Origin: Streptomyces tropicalis
GTDB taxonomy: Bacteria; Actinomycetota; Actinomycetes; Streptomycetales; Streptomycetaceae
Length of the DNA stretch: 64,000 nt
Assembly: GCF_029269835.1 (NCBI RefSeq)
Contig: NZ_JARJBB010000005.1
Span: 434,001 to 498,000, forward strand
Direction of reading: 5' to 3'
The stretch's first letter is position 1, and each line of letters begins with the position of its first letter. Below the pieces are notes generated by a model. That model did no database searches. It was not told the DNA's origin and saw nothing but the letters and a program-made list of their open reading frames with translations. Below, one piece after another: positions 25,790 to 34,048 of the stretch. A program made the translations under genes and the position numbers.

Positions 25790-25881
25790 CACGGACGCCA
25801 AGGCCCGGCGGCCGGGATGGACGTCGGACACCCCTCATACCGGCTGCTGGACGCCGAGCCGGGGCGCGGACACGAACGGAG
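25790..25881. repeat. Imperfect direct repeat, copy A
   Basis: Starts CACGGACGCCAAGGCCCGGC and includes GGACGTCGGACACCCC and GGCGCGGACACGA. Copy B lies 282 bp downstream; by eye about 80% of positions agree, with small gaps. Confidence 0.65.
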
Positions 25882-26071
25882 CGCCCGCCGGAGGCCGCAC
25901 GCTTGATCCCGGCTCGGCGCTCGGCCACGGACAGGGCCGACCGGCAGCCGAGGCGGACGCCGGAGGCGTGCTGCTGAACGCCGGGACGCGCGCGACGGGC
26001 GCCGGGTCCGGACGAGCGGTCACGGACACGGAGGTCCGGCGGCGCGGGCGAGCGCCGCTCCACGGCTCGGT

Positions 26072-26162
26072 CACGGACGCGGAGGCCCGGCAGCCGGGGC
26101 GGACGTCGGACACCCCGTGCCGGCTCCTGGACGTCGAGTCGCGGCGCGGACACGAGCGGGCC
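26072..26162. repeat. Imperfect direct repeat, copy B
   Basis: Second copy of the ~92-bp unit, starting CACGGACGCGGAGGCCCGGC and sharing GGACGTCGGACACCCC and GGCGCGGACACGA with copy A. Confidence 0.65.
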
Positions 26163-26269
26163 GGTCCGGCGGCCGGGACGGACGCCCGGCACCGGGCGCC
26201 GCGGCGCGGCGCGGCGCGGTCGCGGACAGCGGTCCGGCAGGCGCCGGACCGCCGGACCCTCACCCCCGC

Positions 26270-27601
26270 CTACACATAACTCCGCGCCGGCTCCGGACCC
26301 AGCGCCGCAGCCACCGCGTCCGCCAGCGGAGCCGCCTCCTGCGCGCTCAGCGTCGCGACGGTGATGCGGACGCCGGGCGGCGCGCCCAGCCGGAAGCGGG
26401 CACCGGGGGCGACGGCCCACCCGGCCTGCAGCAAGCGGGCCACGGCCCCCGTCTCGTCCGGCACGGGCACCCACACGTTCATGCCGCTGCGCCCGTGGGC
26501 CCGCACCCCCCGCTCGGCCAGGGCCGCGATCACCGCGTCCCGCCGTCCGCCGTACGCGGCGGCCACGGCGGCCGTGTCCAGGGCGCCGTCCGTCCACAGC
26601 CGGACCACGGCGCGCTGCACGAGCAGGCTCACCCAGCCGGGGCCGAGGCGCTGCCGGCCGTGGACCCGGCCGACCGTGACCGCGTCACCGGTGAGCAGCG
26701 CGAGGCGCAGGTCGGGCCCGTAGGCCTTGGCGACCGAGCGGACGAAGGCCCAGTGCCGGGTGGCACCGGCGAGCGGGTGCAGCGGCAGGTCCACGATCCC
26801 GTGGCCGTGGTCGTCCTCGATCACGAGCACGTCCCGGTGCTCCCGCAGGACCGCGCGCAGGGCGCGGGCGCGCGGTGCGCCGACCGCGGCGCCGGTCGGG
26901 TTCTGCGCCCGGTCGGTGACGATCAGGGCCCGCGCCCCCGCCGCGAGCGCCCGGCGGACGGCGTCGGGCAGCGGCCCCTCGTCGTCGATCGCGACGGGGA
27001 CCGTGCGCAGCCCCAGCGCGGGGACGAGGTCGAAGACGCGGCCCCACCCGGGGTCCTCGACGGCGACCGTGTCACCCGGCTTGAGGTGGGCGGCGAGGAC
27101 GCGTTCGACGCCGTCGAGTGCCCCGGACAGCACGGCGAGCGGGCCCTCGGGGACCCCGTCGGCCGCCAGCCCGGACCGGGCGAGCCGCTCCAGTGCGGGG
27201 TCCACGGCGGTGTCGCCGTACAGCACCGGGTCCCGGTCTCCCGCCGCGGCGGCCGCGGCGAAGGCGGGTGCCAGCGGCGGCAGCAGGGCCGGGTCGGGGT
27301 TGCCGCTGGAGAGGTCGCGCACCCCGTCGGGCACCTCCACCCGGATGTGGTCCCGTCCGGTGGTGGGGGGCGCGGGCCGGACCCGGCTGCCCCGGCGCCC
27401 GGCCGTCTCGATCACCCCGCGCTCGCGCAGTGTGCGGTAGGCCGCCGCCACGGTGTTGGGGTTGACGCCCAGCTCGATCGCCAACTCCCGCATGGGCGGC
27501 AGCAGTTGCCCCGGCGCCAGGGAGCCCGAGCCGACTCCCTGTTCGACGCTCGCCGCGATCTCCGCCGCGCGCCTGCCCTCGATCCGATATCCTCCTAGCA
27601 C
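26270..27601 (-). CDS. MocR/PdxR-type regulator (GntR HTH fused to aminotransferase fold)
   Basis: 443 residues. A GntR winged HTH (residues 10-70, with LPPMRELAIELGVNPNTVAAAYRTL) is joined to a fold-type I aminotransferase domain. The PLP lysine lies in SVAKAYGPDLR. Such proteins sense PLP or related amines. GTG 27601 has no leader: a TTGCCA-17-CATAAT promoter places the transcript start at the GTG. It is divergent from an FMN split-barrel gene, a pairing seen for B6-related MocR regulators, so it probably controls that gene. Confidence 0.92.
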   Translation of the reverse strand: MLGGYRIEGRRAAEIAASVEQGVGSGSLAPGQLLPPMRELAIELGVNPNTVAAAYRTLRERGVIETAGRRGSRVRPAPPTTGRDHIRVEVPDGVRDLSSGNPDPALLPPLAPAFAAAAAAGDRDPVLYGDTAVDPALERLARSGLAADGVPEGPLAVLSGALDGVERVLAAHLKPGDTVAVEDPGWGRVFDLVPALGLRTVPVAIDDEGPLPDAVRRALAAGARALIVTDRAQNPTGAAVGAPRARALRAVLREHRDVLVIEDDHGHGIVDLPLHPLAGATRHWAFVRSVAKAYGPDLRLALLTGDAVTVGRVHGRQRLGPGWVSLLVQRAVVRLWTDGALDTAAVAAAYGGRRDAVIAALAERGVRAHGRSGMNVWVPVPDETGAVARLLQAGWAVAPGARFRLGAPPGVRITVATLSAQEAAPLADAVAAALGPEPARSYV

Positions 27602-27608
27602 AAAAGAG

Positions 27609-27637
27609 ATTATGCACTAGCGCAATGGAGATGGCAA
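27609..27637 (-). promoter_or_regulatory. Promoter of the mocR gene, leaderless
   Basis: Leftward -35 TTGCCA (27637-27632), 17-nt spacer, -10 CATAAT (27614-27609), then 7 nt to the GTG at 27601. The -35 lies on the start codon region of the divergent gene, so the two transcripts must compete. Confidence 0.65.
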
Positions 27638-28323
27638 TGCAGGGGACCCCGCAGCCGACGTCACCGCCCGACGACGCCTACACCCGCACCGACCGCACGG
27701 TCCCCACCCGTTCGGCGGACCGGGCGACGTACGACCGTGAGACGGTGCACGCGATACTCGACGAGGGCTACGTCTGCCACCTCGGCTTCGTCCGCGACGG
27801 CGCGCCCGTGGTGCTGCCCACCCTCTACGGCCGGGTCGGCGAGCGGCTCTACCTGCACGGCTCGACCGGGTCGCGCCCGCTGCGCATGGCCGGCCGGCCC
27901 GACCCGGGGCTGCCGGTCTGCGTGACGGTGACCCACGTCGACGGCCTGGTGCTCGCCCGGTCCGCCTTCCACCACTCGATCAACTACCGCTCGGTCGTGG
28001 TGCACGGCACCGCCCACCAGGTCACGGACCCCGAGGAGAAGCGCTCGGCACTGGACGCGCTGGTCGACCACGTGGTGCCGGGCCGGTCCGCCGACTCCCG
28101 CCCGGCCAACGCCAAGGAGCTGGCCGCGACGGCGGTGCTCCGGCTCGACCTGGGCGAGGTCTCCGCCAAGCTCCGCACCGGCGGTGTCAACGACGAGCCC
28201 GAGGACCTCTCCCTCCCCCACTGGGCCGGGGTGGTCCCGGTCGCCCGGCACTACGGCGCGCCGCTCCCCGACGCCGCCCTGGCGCCGGAGACCGGGCTCC
28301 CGGACTACCTCGCGGCGCTGTGA
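27637..28323 (+). CDS. FMN split-barrel (PPOX-class, nitroimidazole-resistance-like) protein
   Basis: 228 residues. Core: ETVHAILDEGYVCHLGFVRDGAPVVLPTLYGRVGERLYLHGSTGSR, then VTHVDGLVLARSAFHHSINYRSVVVHGTA, typical of PPOX-class flavoproteins. Likely FMN-dependent oxidase/reductase on a B6 vitamer or amine, given the divergent MocR regulator. ATG 27637 has GGAG 6 nt upstream; ATG 27625 is also possible. Its stop overlaps the start of the next gene (TGATG). Confidence 0.85.
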   Translation: MQGTPQPTSPPDDAYTRTDRTVPTRSADRATYDRETVHAILDEGYVCHLGFVRDGAPVVLPTLYGRVGERLYLHGSTGSRPLRMAGRPDPGLPVCVTVTHVDGLVLARSAFHHSINYRSVVVHGTAHQVTDPEEKRSALDALVDHVVPGRSADSRPANAKELAATAVLRLDLGEVSAKLRTGGVNDEPEDLSLPHWAGVVPVARHYGAPLPDAALAPETGLPDYLAAL

Positions 28324-28955
28324 TGCTGATCCATCCGTGGGACGCGGCGCGCGACGGCGCCGAGTGGCAGCACTGGCTGACCGGCCGCGACTTCGGCCAG
28401 CTCGCGGTCAACGGGCCGCCCGGCGAACCGCCGTTCGTCCAGCCGCTGCACTTCGCCTACGACCCCGGGCGGGGCGACGCGGTCACCCACCTCGCCCGCC
28501 CGAACCCGCTCTGGCCCGCGCTGGAGGCGAACCCGACGGTGCTGCTGAGCGTGGTCGACGACTACGTGTTCGTCCCCGGCCCGTGGCAGGCCGCCCCGGA
28601 GGACCCGCCCGAGCACGGCGTCCCGACCAGCCTGTACGCGGCGGTGCAGCTCACCTGCACCGCGCACGTCGTGGACGACCCGCAGGAGAAGGCCGCACTG
28701 CTGAACCGCCAGACGGGACACTTCCAGCCGGAGGGCGGCTCCGCCCGGGCCGCGGCCGGCGAGGAGCCGTACGGGCGGATGCTGCCCGGCATCCGGGGGC
28801 TGCGGCTGGAGGTGCTGGCGGTGCGCGCCAAGTTCAAGTACGCGGGCAAGAAGCCCGCGGAGATCCAGGAGCGCATCGCGGGCGGCCTCGCGGAGCGCGG
28901 CGGGCCGGGGGACGCGGCGGCCCGCGGCCACCTGCTGCGGCGGCGCGAGGCGTGA
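28323..28955 (+). CDS. FMN-binding negative regulator-like protein (PaiB family)
   Basis: 210 residues resembling PaiB: LIHPWDAARDGAEWQHWL, FGQLAVNGPPGEPPFVQPLHF, HLARPNPLWPAL, and a closing FKYAGKKPAEIQERIAGGL. PaiB proteins are FMN split-barrel proteins linked to polyamine or amine metabolism. It is translationally coupled to the preceding flavoprotein by a 1-bp overlap (TGATG), so the two probably act in the same pathway under MocR control. Confidence 0.82.
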   Translation: MLIHPWDAARDGAEWQHWLTGRDFGQLAVNGPPGEPPFVQPLHFAYDPGRGDAVTHLARPNPLWPALEANPTVLLSVVDDYVFVPGPWQAAPEDPPEHGVPTSLYAAVQLTCTAHVVDDPQEKAALLNRQTGHFQPEGGSARAAAGEEPYGRMLPGIRGLRLEVLAVRAKFKYAGKKPAEIQERIAGGLAERGGPGDAAARGHLLRRREA

Positions 28956-28956
28956 G

Positions 28957-28997
28957 CCGGGGGGGGGAGTCCCGCGGACCGCGGGACTCCCCCCCGG
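28957..28997. terminator. Bidirectional terminator hairpin
   Basis: A G9 run plus AGTCCCGC (28959-28975) pairs with GCGGGACT plus C7 (28981-28995): a very strong stem with a short GGACC loop, placed between convergent genes ending at 28955 and 29003. Confidence 0.85.
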
Positions 28998-29002
28998 CGC
29001 CG

Positions 29003-29983
29003 TCACACCGGGAGCGGGTCGGGCTCCGCGCGGGCGGCGCGCACCGCCCGCGCACCGCGTGCCTCGGCGTACGCCAGGGCCGCCACCGAACCCAGCATCA
29101 GCGCCGTGCCCGCCAGGGTCGCCGCGGTCAGCCGCTCGCCGAGCAGCGCGACCGCGAGCACGGCGGCGCTCACCGGCTCGAGCAGCATGATCACGGAGAC
29201 GGTCGCCGACCGCACGACGGCCGCCCCGGCGAAGTACAGGGCGTAGGCGAGCGCGGTGGGGACGGTCGCGATGTAGGCGACGAGGCAGAGCAGGCGCACC
29301 GGGTCGGCGGTGTGCGGCACCGCGCCGTGCACGAGGGCGAACGGCAGCAGGCACACCGTGGTGACCGCGAACGCCCCGAGGGTGGTGGCGGAGTGGTCGG
29401 TCCCGCCGTCGCGGCCCCACCAGCGGGTCAGCAGGGTCATCACCGAGTAGCCGGCCGCCGAGGCGAGTGCGAGCAGGACACCCCACGGGCGGACGGTGGC
29501 ACCGCCGCCGCCGAGCACCAGCACCGCGAGCCCGGCGAGCGCCCCGGCGACGGCGGACAGACCGGGCCCGCCGAGCCGTTCGCCCAGCGTCAGGCGGGCG
29601 CCGAGGGCGATGAGGACGGGGCCCGCACCGAGTGTGACCACGGTCGCCACGGCGAGCCCGGTCGCCGAGACGGCGGCGAAGTAGGCGGTCTGGAACACGG
29701 CGAGGCCGAGTCCGGTGGCGAGCGCCCGCAGCGCCCTGCTGCGCAGCGGGAGGACGGCGGCGGCCCGGCTCCGGCGGGCGCGGTCACGGGGGCGGGCGAG
29801 CCGGGCCGCGAGCAGCAGCACGGTCCCGGCGGCGCACCGCCAGAAGGACAGGACCACCGGGCCCATGTCGCTGGTCCGGTAGACCAGGAGGGCGGCGGCG
29901 CCGGCGGTGCCCCAGGCGGCGCCGGCGACGATCAGGTAGAGGAGGCCACGCCCGACGGGCAGGCCGAGGGAAGGCTGGGACAC
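29003..29983 (-). CDS. EamA-family (DMT) transporter
   Basis: 326 residues, ten membrane helices. Opening [22 protein letters not shown] and second repeat [22 protein letters not shown] are EamA signatures. Convergent with the PaiB-like gene and separated by a strong terminator. A further EamA gene lies immediately upstream in the same direction, so two paralogous exporters are adjacent. Substrate unknown. Confidence 0.9.
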   Translation of the reverse strand: MSQPSLGLPVGRGLLYLIVAGAAWGTAGAAALLVYRTSDMGPVVLSFWRCAAGTVLLLAARLARPRDRARRSRAAAVLPLRSRALRALATGLGLAVFQTAYFAAVSATGLAVATVVTLGAGPVLIALGARLTLGERLGGPGLSAVAGALAGLAVLVLGGGGATVRPWGVLLALASAAGYSVMTLLTRWWGRDGGTDHSATTLGAFAVTTVCLLPFALVHGAVPHTADPVRLLCLVAYIATVPTALAYALYFAGAAVVRSATVSVIMLLEPVSAAVLAVALLGERLTAATLAGTALMLGSVAALAYAEARGARAVRAARAEPDPLPV

Positions 29984-30068
29984 GAGTCGTCTCCGCAGAG
30001 GTCGGAAGTACGGGGAGGGACCCCGGTCGAGCGGGGTCGGCGGACTTCTTCTGCGGGCAGCACCGTTC

Positions 30069-30089
30069 AGCCCGGCGCAGTGCCGGGCT
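30069..30089 (-). terminator. Hairpin downstream of the second EamA gene
   Basis: AGCCCGGC (30069-30076) and GCCGGGCT (30082-30089), perfect 8-bp arms with a 5-nt loop, downstream of the leftward gene ending at 30162. Confidence 0.55.
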
Positions 30090-30161
30090 CGATCACCGGA
30101 GGGCCCGCCTCAGGCGGCCGGAGGCGGAAGAACGAGTGCGCGGTCGTACATGATCGACACT

Positions 30162-31166
30162 CTAGGCCGCCGTCCCGCGGGCCGACAACTCCCGCTCCGC
30201 CCCGCCGCTGGCGACCGGGTCCGGGGAGCCCTTGGCCGGGGCGGACGACTGGGCGATGAAGGCGCCCAGGAGCACGACGGCGCCGCCGGCGACCTGCGGC
30301 GCCGAGAGGTGCTCGCCGAGGAGCACCCAGGCCAGCACGGTCGCGACGACCGCCTCCAGGCAGGCCACGACGCCGGCGACCTGCGGCGAGAGCCGGCGCA
30401 CGGAGAGCACCCCCGTGGCGTACGCCAGGACCGTCGCGACCAGCACGATCCAGGCGAGCAGCAGCGCGGCCGGGACCGGGGAGCCGTCCATGGTCGCGGA
30501 GCCGGCGAGCACCTTCCAGTCCAGGTTCCAGGGGCGGGCCACGACCGTCAGGACCACGGCACCGACGAGCAGCCCGTGGGCGATGACTCCGAGCGGGTCC
30601 GGGGCACGCTCGCCCCGCGTGCCCCCGTGGTCGGAGAGGATGAAGTACCCGACCTGGCAGCAGGCGGCGCCGAGGGCGAGGAGCAGCCCGAGGAGGTCGA
30701 AGCGCAGGCCGGACCAGACCTCGACCACGCCGGCCAGACCGGCCGCCGCGAGGACCACCCCGAGTGCCGCGGCATGGGTCACGGGACGGCGCTGGACGAA
30801 GCGCACCCAGCCGAGGACCAGGGCCGGCGCCAGGTACTCGACGAGCAGCGCGACACCGACGGGGATGCGGGAGAGCGCCGCGAAGTAGCAGGCCTGGACT
30901 CCGGCCACGGCCAGCAGTCCGTAGCCGGCGAGGAGTACGGGCCGGGTGCGCAGCAGGGCACGGTGCCGCAGCGCGAGCGGCAGCATGACCAGGGCCGCGC
31001 CGGTGACCCGCAGCCACACCACGTGCAGCGGGTCGAGGCCCGCCGTGATCAGCGGCTTGGCCGCGACCCCGGAGCCGCCGAAGGCGACCGCGGAGACGAG
31101 CGCCAGGCCCAGCCCCGCGCCCCTGCCGGCGGTGCCGGGATTGCTCTTGGACGTACGCACCGGCAC
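30162..31166 (-). CDS. EamA-family (DMT) transporter
   Basis: 334 residues, ten membrane helices; LALVSAVAFGGSGVAAKPLITAG opens the first EamA repeat and LLLALGAACCQVGYFILSDHGG the second. It is less related to its neighbour than to RhtA-like exporters. The start is uncertain: GTG 31166 and GTG 31160 are possible, neither with a clear Shine-Dalgarno. The C-terminal 25 residues are hydrophilic. Confidence 0.88.
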   Translation of the reverse strand: MPVRTSKSNPGTAGRGAGLGLALVSAVAFGGSGVAAKPLITAGLDPLHVVWLRVTGAALVMLPLALRHRALLRTRPVLLAGYGLLAVAGVQACYFAALSRIPVGVALLVEYLAPALVLGWVRFVQRRPVTHAAALGVVLAAAGLAGVVEVWSGLRFDLLGLLLALGAACCQVGYFILSDHGGTRGERAPDPLGVIAHGLLVGAVVLTVVARPWNLDWKVLAGSATMDGSPVPAALLLAWIVLVATVLAYATGVLSVRRLSPQVAGVVACLEAVVATVLAWVLLGEHLSAPQVAGGAVVLLGAFIAQSSAPAKGSPDPVASGGAERELSARGTAA

Positions 31167-31212
31167 ATGATGACAGGCGATGACATGAGCGTCACCCCTG
31201 ATGGCACCTGTC

Positions 31213-31986
31213 TCATCGGCTGGACGGGCGACCACCTCGGCCCGGGGCGGTTCCGGCACCTCCGGTGCATTCCCCTGCGCGGCCCCCGGCATCGTTGTCA
31301 GAGCCGTCACCAGGGCTGCCTGCCGGGGCGCCGCGGCCGCCGTCCGTGACGGGGGCGAGGCGGGTGTCCGCGGCCGGGTCCGGGCCGGACTCCGGGGCGC
31401 GGCCGGAGCCGGTGGCCAGCCGGGCCGTGAGGGCGCGGGGGTCGACACCGGCGCGGGCGAGCACGTCGACGGCGCGGGCGTGCGGCTCCGCGACGATGGC
31501 CGCGAGCAGGTCGGTTCCGCGGGCCGGGGAGCCGCCGGGACGGCCGGTCCGCCCGCAGGCGTACGCGAGGGCGGCCGCGGCCAGCGGCGAGAGCCCGTCG
31601 GCGGCGGCCGGGGCGAGCAGCGGCAGACCGCCGGACGCGGACGGCGCGGACGCGGATCCCGGGGATCCCGGGGATCCGGAATGCCGGGCGCCCGCGTCCT
31701 CGACGCTGCCCTGCCAGCGCAGGCCGTAGCCGATGCTGCGCTGCACGAGATAGCCCAGCAGCCGGGCGATCTGCGGGGTGCCGTCGAAGACGGCGCGGAC
31801 CTCCGGGTCGGACTCCAGCAGCGAGTGCAGCAGATGGGCGGTGTCGACCTGCCGGTCCCCGTCCCGCACGGCCCGCCGGCGCGCACCGGCGACCGTCGCC
31901 TCGAGTTCGGCGCTGAGCCCGGCGTCGTCGTCCGCGCGGCGGCTGTCCGGCTCGGCGGCCGACTGCCTGGGGATACGGGGTTGCAC
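31213..31986 (-). CDS. Clp N-terminal-domain protein
   Basis: 257 residues, resembling the Clp repeat (N) domain of ClpA/ClpC without any AAA+ module: AVRDGDRQVDTAHLLHSLLESDPEVRAVFDG (about 40-70) and a second half repeat with LLAAIVAEPHARAVDVLARAGVD (about 160-185). Such free-standing Clp_N proteins may act as adaptors or decoys for Clp chaperones. A Gly/Ser/Pro linker joins the two repeats. The C-terminal 60 residues are disordered. It ends 47 bp before the EamA start in the same direction. Confidence 0.78.
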   Translation of the reverse strand: MQPRIPRQSAAEPDSRRADDDAGLSAELEATVAGARRRAVRDGDRQVDTAHLLHSLLESDPEVRAVFDGTPQIARLLGYLVQRSIGYGLRWQGSVEDAGARHSGSPGSPGSASAPSASGGLPLLAPAAADGLSPLAAAALAYACGRTGRPGGSPARGTDLLAAIVAEPHARAVDVLARAGVDPRALTARLATGSGRAPESGPDPAADTRLAPVTDGGRGAPAGSPGDGSDNDAGGRAGECTGGAGTAPGRGGRPSSR

Positions 31987-32074
31987 GCCCCCACCCCATC
32001 AGCCCCCGGGGCCGGGCACATCACCGGCAGGAAGCATTCCGGCGTCCCACGGACAGTGCACACACAGGCCCCGG

Positions 32075-32139
32075 ATCTCCTCCCTGAGGAGGAGATCAGA
32101 CCGCGGAGCGGCCCCGCGGAGAGGTCCGCGGGGCCGCTC
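32075..32139 (-). terminator. Two tandem hairpins downstream of padR
   Basis: First, perfect 15-bp arms GAGCGGCCCCGCGGA (32106-32120) and TCCGCGGGGCCGCTC (32125-32139), loop GAGG. Second, perfect 10-bp arms GATCTCCTCC (32075-32084) and GGAGGAGATC (32089-32098). The first begins 13 nt after the padR stop and should stop leftward transcription. Confidence 0.8.
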
Positions 32140-32152
32140 GGCCGGCTGGTTC

Positions 32153-32791
32153 TCAGTGCTCGTCGGCGAGGATCAGGTACAGCTTCCTGCGCGCCTCGTT
32201 GATGACGGTGAGCGCCTTCTCGCGCTGCTCCTTGCTGCCGGTCTTCCAGACCTGGCCGAAGGCCTCCATCAGGCCGAACCCGGCCTGGCGGATCTCGGTC
32301 AGCGCCTCCCAGTCGACCCCGCGCGAGGCCTCCTCCCAGGGGGCGTCGGCCCCCTCGTCGGCGGCCGCGCGGCCCGCCCCGGTGAGCGAGAAGAGCTTCT
32401 TGCCCCCCTCGCTCTCGCTGGCGATGAGCCCCTCGTCCTCCAGCAGTTGGAGGGTGGGGTAGACCGATCCGGGGCTGGGCTTCCAGGCGCCGCCGGTGCG
32501 CTCGGCGATCTCCTGGATCATCTCGTAGCCGTGCATGGGGCGCTCCTTCAGCAGCGCGAGGATCGACGCCCGTACGTCTCCGCGCCGGGCCCTTCCGCGG
32601 GGTCCGCCCCGCCCTCGGCCACCACCCCAGGGACCGGGACCGAAGCCCGGCCCGAACCCGGGGCCGCCGGGACCGAAGCCGCCACCGCCGGGACCGAAGG
32701 GCCCGAAGGCCCCCCGCCGCCCGTCGAAACCGTCCCGGCCGCTCCGGGGGCCGCCCTGCCGGTGCCCGCGCTCGAATCCATGGGTACGCAT
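32153..32791 (-). CDS. PadR-family transcriptional regulator with Gly-rich N-terminal extension
   Basis: 212 residues. The first 65 residues are an extreme Gly/Arg/Phe-rich segment with FGP and GFGP repeats, followed by a PadR winged HTH (RASILALLKERPMHGYEMIQEIAERTGGAWKPSPGSVYPTLQLLEDEGLI). A coiled-coil dimerisation helix ends the protein. The extension recalls YqjI-type PadR regulators, whose N-terminus binds nickel, but here there are few His residues. ATG 32791 has GGAG 8 nt upstream. The leader carries a palindrome suited to autorepression. Confidence 0.9.
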   Translation of the reverse strand: MRTHGFERGHRQGGPRSGRDGFDGRRGAFGPFGPGGGGFGPGGPGFGPGFGPGPWGGGRGRGGPRGRARRGDVRASILALLKERPMHGYEMIQEIAERTGGAWKPSPGSVYPTLQLLEDEGLIASESEGGKKLFSLTGAGRAAADEGADAPWEEASRGVDWEALTEIRQAGFGLMEAFGQVWKTGSKEQREKALTVINEARRKLYLILADEH

Positions 32792-32834
32792 CGTCACCAC
32801 TCCATTCCGTCGTTGATCTGTCGCGATGCCTCAA

Positions 32835-32844
32835 CGATATATCG
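32835..32844. promoter_or_regulatory. PadR operator candidate
   Basis: Perfect palindrome CGATATATCG, AT-rich in a very GC-rich genome, 44 nt upstream of the padR start. PadR regulators commonly bind ATAT-centred palindromes of this kind and repress their own genes. Confidence 0.55.
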
Positions 32845-33013
32845 GCAACTTTCTTGCGACAAGGCCCGCTCAGGAAGACGGCTGTCCCGCGGCAGCGAAT
32901 CTCGTCCGATTGCCACTGACCTTCGGCCACCGGTACGTTCCTGCCCCGGAACGTCGATCGTTGCGGTGGGAGGCGTGGTGGGGGCACCGGCTCATGCGGA
33001 GGGAGATCGCGCG

Positions 33014-33865
33014 GTGACCGACGAGCAGGAGCGGGCGCAGCCGTCGGGGGTGTGGGCCACGGCCGTGGGGGTGGCCAGGGTGCGGGCGCTGGAGACCGAG
33101 CGGGAGAACGCGCTGTTCCGCGACCCACTGGCACGGGCCTTCGCCACCGCCGGCGGCCTGTGGCCCTCCTCGCCGCCGCTGCCCGATGACGAGGCCGCGC
33201 GCCGCCGCAGGCGGGCCGTGTCGTTCTCCATCGTCATCAGGACGAAGTTCCTCGACGACCTGTTGCACCAGGCCTCCGCGTCCGGGGTCCGGCAGGTCGT
33301 GCTGCTCGGCGCCGGCATGGACAGCCGGGCCTTCCGGATGGACTGGCCCGAGGGCACCCGGCTGTTCGAGGTCGACACCGCCGCGCCGCTGGACTTCAAG
33401 GCTTCGGTGCTGCGCCGGGAGCGGGCCGTCGCACGCTGCGAGCGGATCACCGTCGCGGTGGATCTGCGTGAGGACTGGCCAAGCGCGCTGGTCGCCGCGG
33501 GGCACGACCCGACGGTGCCGACCGCGTGGATCGCCGAAGGGCTGCTGATCTATCTGCCCGAGGATGCGGTGGAGCTGCTGCTGGCCCGGATCGGCGCGCA
33601 GTCGGCGGCAGGCAGTCGGATGGGGCTGACGTGGGGCTCGCGCGGCGTGATCGAGCGCTTCGGCGCGGACGCCGTGCCGGGATCGGCCGCGTCCATGTGG
33701 GTCTCGGAGATGCCCGACGACCCGGTGGGCTGGCTGGCCGGGCACGGCTGGGAGGCCGCCGGCCACACCCTGCGCGAGCGCGCTGCCGCCTACGGCCGCC
33801 CGGTCAGCGCCCCTCCGCAGCGCGAGGAGCGGCCCGGCGGACTGATCTCGGCGGTCCGCCGGTAG
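33014..33865 (+). CDS. SAM-dependent methyltransferase, TIGR00027/LCMT family
   Basis: 283 residues. Features of the actinobacterial leucine-carboxyl-methyltransferase-like family: VRALETERENALFRDPLARAF at the N-terminus, QVVLLGAGMDSRAFRMDWPEGT (SAM motif I with LGAGMDSRA), FEVDTAAPLDFK and IAEGLLIYLPEDAV. O-methyltransferase on a small carboxylate is likely; substrate unknown. GTG 33014 has GGAG 8 nt upstream. Divergent from padR. Confidence 0.9.
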   Translation: MTDEQERAQPSGVWATAVGVARVRALETERENALFRDPLARAFATAGGLWPSSPPLPDDEAARRRRRAVSFSIVIRTKFLDDLLHQASASGVRQVVLLGAGMDSRAFRMDWPEGTRLFEVDTAAPLDFKASVLRRERAVARCERITVAVDLREDWPSALVAAGHDPTVPTAWIAEGLLIYLPEDAVELLLARIGAQSAAGSRMGLTWGSRGVIERFGADAVPGSAASMWVSEMPDDPVGWLAGHGWEAAGHTLRERAAAYGRPVSAPPQREERPGGLISAVRR

Positions 33866-34048
33866 AACGCCTCCAGGCGGTCAAGCTTCAGCGGCCATCG
33901 GTCAGGGTTCACTGTCGCAGGACGACGGCGTCCCGCGCGGGCGGACCACGCGGGCACGTGGGACAGGACGGGCGGCCGTCCTCCGTACGAGCCACCGGGC
34001 GCGGATTGGCCTTGGGCGGTGCGCCGGTCGGGGCCCTACGGTCGGGGC

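Larger units (their letters stand above)
25698..26269. other. Gene-free region with degenerate direct repeats
   Basis: 572 bp between an exporter gene and the MocR gene. No ORF with coding character is present. It contains two copies of a ~92-bp imperfect direct repeat and several shorter copies of GGTCACGGACNCGGAGG-like words. All frames are R/A/P/G-rich. Confidence 0.6.

Noticed and set aside
23532..26597. 1021-codon minus-strand frame extending upstream of the LysR gene
   Set aside because: Only the LysR part (to 24470) has domains; the rest is antisense to the EamA gene and the repeat region.
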